From assembly GCA_027024125.1 (NCBI GenBank), contig JALVSV010000307.1:1-11788 (forward strand): 11,788 bases of DNA, written 5' to 3'. The notes below the pieces were generated by a model. It saw only the letters and a list, made by a program, of their open reading frames with translations. It did no database searches and was not told where the DNA came from. This stretch comes from Methylothermaceae bacterium (GTDB taxonomy: Bacteria; Pseudomonadota; Gammaproteobacteria; Methylococcales; Methylothermaceae). The position numbers and the translations under genes are program-made. Shown in pieces: positions 7,019-11,788 of this stretch. Each line of letters starts with the position of its first letter. Position 1 is the stretch's first letter.

Positions 7019-7047
7019 AGTATAATTTATTGTTTACCCATCTTCCA
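7019..7047 (-). promoter_or_regulatory. Putative sigma70 promoter of tsaD
   Basis: On the minus strand a -10 TATACT (7019-7024) lies 17 bases from a poor -35, TGGAAG (7042-7047). Transcription would start about 24 bases before the tsaD ATG. The element overlaps the rpsU promoter on the other strand, so the two may compete for polymerase. Confidence 0.4.
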
Positions 7048-7060
7048 GGCTGGGTATATT
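7033..7060 (+). promoter_or_regulatory. Putative sigma70 promoter of the rpsU operon
   Basis: A -35 TTTACC (7033-7038) and a -10 TATATT (7055-7060) are separated by 16 bases. The predicted start is about 24 bases before the rpsU ATG, and AGGGAG precedes that ATG by five bases. An inverted repeat TACCCA (7035-7040) / TGGGTA (7051-7056) overlaps both hexamers and spans the spacer, which is where an operator would act. Confidence 0.5.
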
Positions 7061-7090
7061 TTGTTGATGATTAAAATCTAGGGAGAATAG

Positions 7091-7324
7091 ATGCCTGCAA
7101 TTCGAGTCAAAGAGAACGAGCCGTTTGACATTGCCCTGCGCAGATTCAAACGGGCCTGTGAAAAAGCCGGCGTGCTGTCGGAAGTCCGACGCCGCGAATA
7201 TTACGAGAAACCCACCGCCGCGCGCAAGCGTCAAGCGGCTGCTGCAGTCAAGCGACATCTCAAGCGTCTGTCGCGCGAACGCTATGCTCTGGAGAACCTG
7301 CGCAAGGGCCGTTCGATCGTCTGA
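7091..7324 (+). CDS. rpsU: 30S ribosomal protein S21
   Basis: S21 is a small, very basic protein of the 30S platform near the anti-Shine-Dalgarno end of 16S rRNA, needed for initiation on natural mRNAs. The 77 residues start '[20 protein letters not shown]', followed by '[21 protein letters not shown]', the standard family sequence. They end in a lysine- and arginine-rich helix ([15 protein letters not shown]), then 'RKGRSIV', a few residues longer than the 71-residue E. coli protein. It is the first gene of the macromolecular-synthesis operon and has a good AGGGAG ribosome-binding site. Its TGA shares one base with the ATG of yqeY (TGATG), so the two are translationally coupled. Confidence 0.97.
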   Translation: MPAIRVKENEPFDIALRRFKRACEKAGVLSEVRRREYYEKPTAARKRQAAAAVKRHLKRLSRERYALENLRKGRSIV

Positions 7325-7773
7325 TGAGCATCAAGGCGCGCATCCATGAAGATATGAAAATCGCCCTCAAAGGGGGTGATAAGGCGCGTTTGTCCACGAT
7401 TCGCCTGATCATGGCTGCGGTCAAGCAGCGTGAAGTGGACGAGCGGGTGGAACTGGATGATGCCCAAGTGCTGGCTGTATTGGACAAAATGGCCAAGCAG
7501 CGACGCGAATCCATCAGTCAATACCGGGCTGCCGGACGTGACGATCTGGTGCAGAAAGAAGAGACCGAGTTGGAAGTCATTCAATCCTATCTGCCCGAGG
7601 CGCTTGCCGAGGATGAAATTGACGCCTTGATAGCCGCAGCCATTGAGGAAACCGGGGCTGCCGGTATTCGTGACATGGGCAAGGTCATGACCAGGCTTAA
7701 ACCACAAATCCAGGGACGGGCGGATATGAGTCAGGTGAGCGCCAAAGTCAAGGCGGCGCTTGCTCAGGGCTGA
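7324..7773 (+). CDS. yqeY: GatB/YqeY-domain protein
   Basis: This 149-residue stand-alone YqeY protein is related to the C-terminal tRNA-binding tail of the GatB amidotransferase subunit. It shows the family's opening '[29 protein letters not shown]', the middle 'QRRESISQYRAAGRDDLVQKE' and 'ETELEVIQSYLPEALAEDEI', and the end 'MGKVMTRLKPQIQGRADMSQVSAKVKA'. The domain binds tRNA in GatB, but the role of the free protein is not settled. Its position between rpsU and dnaG is common outside the enterobacteria. It overlaps rpsU by one base and ends 14 bases before dnaG. Confidence 0.94.
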   Translation: MSIKARIHEDMKIALKGGDKARLSTIRLIMAAVKQREVDERVELDDAQVLAVLDKMAKQRRESISQYRAAGRDDLVQKEETELEVIQSYLPEALAEDEIDALIAAAIEETGAAGIRDMGKVMTRLKPQIQGRADMSQVSAKVKAALAQG

Positions 7774-7787
7774 CGACACACGCCTGA

Positions 7788-9506
7788 ATGGCAGGGCGGA
7801 TTCCCCAAGCATTCATCGAAGAGTTACTAGGACGGGCGGATATTGTCGAGGTGATCAATGCCCGGGTACCGCTCAAGAAGACGGGCCGCAATTTTGTGGC
7901 CCGTTGTCCTTTTCATGATGAAAAAACCCCCAGTTTTACCGTCAGCCCACTAAAGCAGTTCTATTACTGTTTCGGATGTGGTGCGACAGGTTCTGCCATT
8001 GGTTTCCTGATGGAACATGAGCACCTTAGTTTTCCTGAGGCGGTTGAAACCTTGGCGGCTCACTATGGATTGGCCGTTCCGCGTGAAGGGAATACAGCCG
8101 CTGAGCCGCAAGAGGACCAAAAGCGCCGCCGTTTGGAAAGCTTGTTACGATTGAACCAGGAGGCGGCGATTTTCTATGCCAGCCAATTACGCCAAGAGGA
8201 AGGGAGGGGGGCTGTATCCTATTTGCGTCAACGCGGTGTGGACGGACAAACCGCCAAGCGCTTTGGGCTGGGATATGCACCTGCTGCTTGGCAGAGCCTG
8301 TGCACCCGCTTCGAGCCCGGCCTGTTGGTGGAAGTCGGCTTGGCCGTCGAGCAAGAAGGAGGAGGCGGATACTACGACCGGTTTCGCGATCGAATTATGT
8401 TTCCGATCCGTAACCGCCGTGGCCAAGTGATTGGTTTTGGAGGGCGGGCCCTTGGAGAAGGTGGCCCCAAGTATCTCAATTCTCCAGAGACACCGGTTTT
8501 TCATAAGGGAAGGGAGGTTTACGGACTTTACGAACTGTTGGAAACTAGCGGGCGGCCTGTGCGCATCCTGGTGGTGGAAGGGTACATGGATGTCATCGCC
8601 CTGGCCCAGCAGGGCATCGATTACTCGGTGGGTACCCTGGGAACGGCGGTGACCCCGGAACATCTGCAACTGTTGTTTCGTTACAGCGATTCGCTGATTT
8701 TCTGCTTCGATGGGGATGCGGCGGGCAGGAAAGCGGCATGGCGGGCACTGGAATCGGCTTTGCCGCAGCTCAAGGAAGGGCGCAAGGCGGCTTTTTTATG
8801 GCTGCCGGAAGGGGAAGACCCTGACTCCCTGGTTCGCTCCGAGGGTGCGGAGGCTTTTGGCAAAAGGGTCCAGGGTGCAGAGCCACTTTCGGAATATTTC
8901 TTTCGCGTACTCGGGGAAGGCTTGGATCTTTCCCGAATGGAAGACAGGGCGGATTTGTTAAAGAAAGCCTCCCCTTTCTTGGGTAAGCTTCCCCAGGGTG
9001 CTTTTCGCGCGATGATGCAAGCCAGGTTGAAGGAACTTGCAGGGAATGTCGGCGTCGAAAAAAAACGATGGCAGAGCAGCAGGAAATTGCAGCGCGCCCC
9101 TTTACGGCGGCCAAGTCTGGAGGATCGTTTGGTGGCGTTACTAGCACATTACCCTGATCTGTACGAGCGATTACCGGCGACTTTTCGGCAAGCCATCCTG
9201 GATGGGCACTGTGGTGAATTCATGGCGGTGGTATTTTCCGTGATGGATGAGGGCCGGGAAGAGTGCCTTGAAGACGGTCTTCGGAATACTCCGTATCATC
9301 AAAGAATCAGGGAGTGTTGTTCGAACCAGTTGGAACTTCAATCGCTGCAGGATCCCGGTGATGAATTGCTTGCCATCGTGTCTGCCATGGAAAAGAAGGT
9401 ATGTCAGCGCCGCCTGGAAAGTCTGGCCCGGAAAGCCGATAGTGTGGGTCTGAGTCGCGAAGAAAAAGAAGAATTGCGGCGCCTGATGCAGGCGAAGCAT
9501 GCATGA
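7788..9506 (+). CDS. dnaG: DNA primase DnaG
   Basis: DnaG makes RNA primers at the replication fork and is recruited by the DnaB helicase. The 572-residue protein (E. coli 581) has three parts. The N-terminal CHC2 zinc ribbon has Cys40, His43, Cys61 and Cys64 ('CPFH...CFGC'). The RNA polymerase/TOPRIM core has Glu264 in 'VVEGYMDVIALAQQG' and Asp308/Asp310 in 'CFDGDAAGRKA', matching the metal-binding acids of E. coli. A helicase-binding domain runs from about residue 430 to the end. The ATG lacks a convincing Shine-Dalgarno (upstream ACACACGCCTGA), which fits the poor translation of dnaG known in the E. coli operon. It is followed by 70 bases with a promoter, then rpoD. Confidence 0.97.
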   Translation: MAGRIPQAFIEELLGRADIVEVINARVPLKKTGRNFVARCPFHDEKTPSFTVSPLKQFYYCFGCGATGSAIGFLMEHEHLSFPEAVETLAAHYGLAVPREGNTAAEPQEDQKRRRLESLLRLNQEAAIFYASQLRQEEGRGAVSYLRQRGVDGQTAKRFGLGYAPAAWQSLCTRFEPGLLVEVGLAVEQEGGGGYYDRFRDRIMFPIRNRRGQVIGFGGRALGEGGPKYLNSPETPVFHKGREVYGLYELLETSGRPVRILVVEGYMDVIALAQQGIDYSVGTLGTAVTPEHLQLLFRYSDSLIFCFDGDAAGRKAAWRALESALPQLKEGRKAAFLWLPEGEDPDSLVRSEGAEAFGKRVQGAEPLSEYFFRVLGEGLDLSRMEDRADLLKKASPFLGKLPQGAFRAMMQARLKELAGNVGVEKKRWQSSRKLQRAPLRRPSLEDRLVALLAHYPDLYERLPATFRQAILDGHCGEFMAVVFSVMDEGREECLEDGLRNTPYHQRIRECCSNQLELQSLQDPGDELLAIVSAMEKKVCQRRLESLARKADSVGLSREEKEELRRLMQAKHA

Positions 9507-9531
9507 AAATGAATATAGTTACAGTTATAAT
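9503..9531 (+). promoter_or_regulatory. Internal promoter for rpoD
   Basis: A -35 ATGAAA (9503-9508, four of six consensus bases, over the dnaG stop) lies 17 bases before a perfect TATAAT (9526-9531). The predicted start is about 39 bases before the rpoD ATG. The -10 sits inside the perfect palindrome GTTAT-A-ATAAC (9524-9534). Such a promoter would let sigma70 be made independently of rpsU and dnaG. Confidence 0.5.
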
Positions 9532-9576
9532 AACCAGTTTCCCTTCGTGGAGATGATCAATCTTTAGGGTTGTTTT

Positions 9577-11379
9577 ATGAGTCGAGAGCAGCAACAGTCC
9601 CAAATCAAGGAACTCATTGCCAAAGGAAAATTGCAGGGGTATTTGACCTATACCGAGGTCAACGATCATTTGCCCAGCAATATCGTCGATCCTGAACAGG
9701 TAGAAGATATCATTGCAATGATCAATGAGATGGGTATCGAGGTGGTGGAAGAAGTTCCAGAAGATGTTACCTTGCTGCCCGATCTCGTGGCGGCCGATGA
9801 CGACAAGGCCGCCGAAGTTGCTGCCGCCCTGGCGGCTGCCACGGAAAGTGAATTCGGCCGTACCACAGATCCGGTACGTATGTATATGCGTGAGATGGGT
9901 ACAGTGGAACTTCTGACCCGTGAAGACGAACTGGAAATCGCCAAGCGCATCGAAGAGGGGCAGAACCAGGTCGCTGAAGCCCTGTCGCGTTTTCCAGCCG
10001 TGATCGAGCACTTCATCGAGTCGTTCGAAAATGCGGTCAAGGGTGATACCAAGGTCACTGACCTGATCTCGGAATTCATCAACCTGGATGAACTGGATGC
10101 AGAGATTCCCACCCCTGTGGTGCCTGGTGAAGGGAACGATGAAGAAGCCGAAGTGGTGGAGAAGACCGGTCCCGACCTCGACGAAGTCAAGGACAAGTTG
10201 GCCCAGGTCAAGAAACGCTACAATAAGGTGCTGAAATGCCTCAAGCAATATGGATATGAGGATGAGAGGACCCAAAAAGCCTATGCCGGCCTGGCGGAAA
10301 TCTTTATGGAATTCCGTCGTACCCCACAATTCTTCAAGGAACTTTCAGAAATTCTTTCTGCCGTAGTGACCGATATTCGCAGGCAGGAAAAGACCATTCT
10401 GGATCTGGCGGTGAAACAGGCCAAGATGCCACGCAAACTGTTTATCGATACTTTCGTAGGCCACGAAACCGAGCCTGAATGGCTGGAACAACATTTGAAG
10501 TCGGGCGAACCCTATGCCGAGAAACTGCGTGAATTTGCCGATGAGATCCGCAGGGCCCAAAACAAGCTGGCAGCGATAGAAAAAGCCAATCATCTCACCG
10601 TCGATCAGATCAAGGACATCAACCGCCGAGTTTCTCTTGGCGAGTCCAAGGCCAGACGCGCCAAGAAGGAAATGATCGAAGCCAACCTCAGGCTGGTGAT
10701 CTCCATCGCCAAGAAATACACCAATCGGGGTTTGCAGTTCCTGGATTTGATCCAGGAGGGCAATATTGGTTTAATGAAGGCGGTCGACAAGTTCGAGTAC
10801 CGGCGCGGCTACAAGTTTTCCACCTATGCCACCTGGTGGATCCGTCAGGCCATCACCCGATCGATCGCCGATCAGGCCCGCACCATTCGTATCCCGGTGC
10901 ACATGATTGAGACGATCAACAAGCTCAACCGGGTGTCGCGCCAGATGCTCCAGGAAATGGGCCGTGAACCCACCCCGGAGGAACTCTCCGAACGCATGGA
11001 AATGCCGGAGGACAAGGTGCGCAAGGTGCTCAAGATTGCCAAGGAACCCATCTCAATGGAGACGCCTATCGGTGACGACGAGGATTCGCATCTGGGCGAT
11101 TTCATTGAGGACGCCAAGGTGCTGTCGCCGGTGGATTCGGCCACTATCGAGGGGCTGCGTGAAGCCATGCAGAACGTGCTGTCGAGCTTGACTGCCCGGG
11201 AGGCCAAGGTATTGCGGATGCGTTTCGGAATCGACATGAACACCGACCACACCCTGGAAGAGGTGGGCAAGCAGTTCGATGTCACCCGCGAAAGGATCCG
11301 TCAGATAGAGGCCAAGGCTTTGCGCAAACTGCGTCATCCCTCTAGATCGGAAGTGCTACGCAGTTTCCTCGAAGAATGA
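9577..11379 (+). CDS. rpoD: RNA polymerase primary sigma factor RpoD (sigma70)
   Basis: This is the housekeeping sigma factor, 600 residues (E. coli 613). Region 1.1 occupies about residues 1-80, with acidic and alanine-rich stretches after it. Region 1.2 begins at '[14 protein letters not shown]' (residue 95). A large non-conserved insert follows, with an acidic patch near 190-205. Region 2 runs from about 355 ('[21 protein letters not shown]') through the -10-recognition helix '[18 protein letters not shown]' (417 on). Region 3 contains '[15 protein letters not shown]'. Region 4.2 is the -35-binding helix-turn-helix '[20 protein letters not shown]' from residue 558. An AGGG seven bases before the ATG supports the start. 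It has its own promoter upstream. The stop is only nine bases from a tRNA gene, with no terminator between them. Confidence 0.98.
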   Translation: MSREQQQSQIKELIAKGKLQGYLTYTEVNDHLPSNIVDPEQVEDIIAMINEMGIEVVEEVPEDVTLLPDLVAADDDKAAEVAAALAAATESEFGRTTDPVRMYMREMGTVELLTREDELEIAKRIEEGQNQVAEALSRFPAVIEHFIESFENAVKGDTKVTDLISEFINLDELDAEIPTPVVPGEGNDEEAEVVEKTGPDLDEVKDKLAQVKKRYNKVLKCLKQYGYEDERTQKAYAGLAEIFMEFRRTPQFFKELSEILSAVVTDIRRQEKTILDLAVKQAKMPRKLFIDTFVGHETEPEWLEQHLKSGEPYAEKLREFADEIRRAQNKLAAIEKANHLTVDQIKDINRRVSLGESKARRAKKEMIEANLRLVISIAKKYTNRGLQFLDLIQEGNIGLMKAVDKFEYRRGYKFSTYATWWIRQAITRSIADQARTIRIPVHMIETINKLNRVSRQMLQEMGREPTPEELSERMEMPEDKVRKVLKIAKEPISMETPIGDDEDSHLGDFIEDAKVLSPVDSATIEGLREAMQNVLSSLTAREAKVLRMRFGIDMNTDHTLEEVGKQFDVTRERIRQIEAKALRKLRHPSRSEVLRSFLEE

Positions 11380-11388
11380 AAAGTTCGC

Positions 11389-11465
<77 letters not shown>

Positions 11466-11474
11466 TGAAAAAAC

Positions 11475-11513
11475 AATGGCCTAGTCGATATTCGGCTAGG
11501 CCATTTTTGTTTT
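11475..11513 (+). terminator. Rho-independent terminator of the rpsU-rpoD-tRNA transcript
   Basis: AATGGCCTAG (11475-11484) pairs with CTAGGCCATT (11496-11505); the loop adds T-G, C-G, G-C and A-T pairs to give 14 base pairs closed by a TAT triloop. A T-rich tract (TTTTTGTTTT, 11504-11513) follows. It begins ten bases after the tRNA CCA end and is the first convincing terminator downstream of rpsU. Confidence 0.9.
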
Positions 11514-11517
11514 ATTG

Positions 11518-11654
11518 TGAAAGATACATGATGGGCTGGGAGCAGGGGAGTGGTTTTTGGGACGCCGTGAGTCCATCCCTGGAGGCTCGGACGCGGCCGT
11601 CCAGGCCGCGTACGCCCTCTAACCACTCCCCTGCTCCCAGCTTTGGTTCTTTCA
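11518..11654. repeat. Structured palindromic repeat element (REP/MITE-like), non-coding
   Basis: A 21-base perfect inverted repeat forms the main stem: left arm 11535-11555, beginning GCTGGGAGCAGG; right arm 11621-11641, ending CCTGCTCCCAGC. An outer seven-base pair set, TGAAAGA (11518-11524) / TCTTTCA (11648-11654), may extend it across an internal loop. Two smaller hairpins sit inside. One is TCCA-TCCC-TGGA (11572-11583), extendable by GAG/CTC with a bulge. The other is ACGCGGCC-GTCCA-GGCCGCGT (11591-11611). The whole folds like a branched cruciform. The short reading frames crossing it have no protein-like features. I infer a dispersed palindromic element of the kind found between genes in many gammaproteobacteria; only one copy is in the window. 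Confidence 0.75.
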
Positions 11655-11673
11655 TGCATCGGGGTGAAAAAAG

Positions 11674-11788
11674 TGGACTGTCAAGACTTTTCCGGACAAA
11701 AAATCACGCAGGTTTTGAGTGCTGCGCGTCATAGTTTGCCGGGGCCTGGTATTCGATGGACGAATGTCGGCGCCGGCGGTTATAGAAG
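11674..11788 (-). mobile_element. 3' end of an IS3-family insertion sequence, cut by the window edge
   Basis: The window ends inside an insertion sequence. The terminal stretch from TGGACTG (11674) through CCGGACA (about 11698) lies between the transposase stop and the flank. It starts with TG on the plus strand, as the outer TG...CA end of IS3-family inverted repeats would. The exact boundary is inferred because the other terminus and the target duplication are outside the window. The element lies about 20 bases beyond the outer arm of the palindromic repeat. Confidence 0.7.
11704..11788 (-). CDS. IS3-family transposase (integrase-core OrfB), C-terminal end only
   Basis: Reading the minus strand inward from the window edge gives 27 codons and a TGA stop: 'FYNRRRRHSSIEYQAPANYD', then AQHSKPA. 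The 'YN..RRHSSLGYxSP' block is the hallmark of the C-terminus of IS3-family DDE integrase-type transposases, following the last catalytic Glu. In these elements this frame is usually OrfB, expressed by frameshifting from OrfA. Only the very end is present, so it is impossible to say whether the full gene is intact. It points away from the tRNA and operon. Confidence 0.88.
   Translation of the reverse strand, partial: FYNRRRRHSSIEYQAPANYDAQHSKPA

Noticed and set aside
9307..10329. 340-codon open frame on the minus strand across dnaG and rpoD
   Set aside because: It is antisense to two firmly identified genes, has no ribosome-binding site or recognisable domain, and its Phe/His/Leu-rich content reflects the complement of Glu/Lys-rich RpoD codons.
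11319..11347. Possible tRNA promoter inside the rpoD 3' end (TTGCGC, 17 bases, TAGATC)
   Set aside because: Both hexamers match only about half of consensus, and they lie in conserved RpoD codons (KALRKLRHP), so the match is expected by chance.
11591..11611. GC-rich ACGCGGCC hairpin as a second transcription terminator
   Set aside because: No T run follows on either strand and the hairpin sits symmetrically inside the larger palindrome, so it is better explained as part of that element.

Overview
The window looks like ordinary chromosomal core sequence from a gammaproteobacterium. The evidence is gene order and protein similarity: hisF-hisI-hisE running into tatABC; divergent tsaD and rpsU; rpsU-yqeY-dnaG-rpoD followed by a CAU-anticodon tRNA of the Ile2 type (Escherichia coli also has ileX just beyond rpoD); and catalytic residues in TsaD and DnaG at E. 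coli-like positions. Pseudomonas-, Chromatiales- or Methylococcales-like lineages would all fit, and I cannot resolve the genus.

Layout. (1) Bases 1-2346, plus strand: the 3' end of hisF, then hisI, hisE, tatA, tatB and tatC, tightly packed or overlapping. This joins the end of histidine synthesis to the twin-arginine translocase. (2) 2448-4415, plus strand: a lone type II secretion major pseudopilin (gspG-like), a TauE/SafE-type permease and a pteridine-reductase-type SDR (folM-like), each overlapping the next. (3) 4410-5256, minus strand: folB and folK, converging on folM, so three pterin/folate genes cluster. (4) 5393-5980, plus: plsY (acyl-phosphate glycerol acyltransferase), converging on and overlapping minus-strand tsaD (5895-6986). 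(5) 7091-11465, plus: the macromolecular-synthesis operon rpsU-yqeY-dnaG-rpoD. A tRNA starts nine bases after the rpoD stop and a strong intrinsic terminator follows. (6) 11512-11788: a non-coding palindromic repeat with a 21-bp perfect arm and internal hairpins, then the 3' end of an IS3-family transposase on the minus strand, cut by the window edge.

How the genes fit together. Regions 1 and 5 are classic operons: amino-acid synthesis plus protein export, and translation, replication and transcription initiation. Region 2 is an unusual operon of functionally unrelated genes. Regulation visible in sequence includes overlapping divergent tsaD/rpsU promoters with an inverted repeat between the rpsU -35 and -10, a good internal promoter in front of rpoD, and a weak ribosome-binding site for dnaG.

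I found no CRISPR array, phage module, defence system or evidently new multi-gene system. The least explained pieces are the terminal structured repeat, the rpoD-tRNA junction, and the solitary pseudopilin coupled to a permease.
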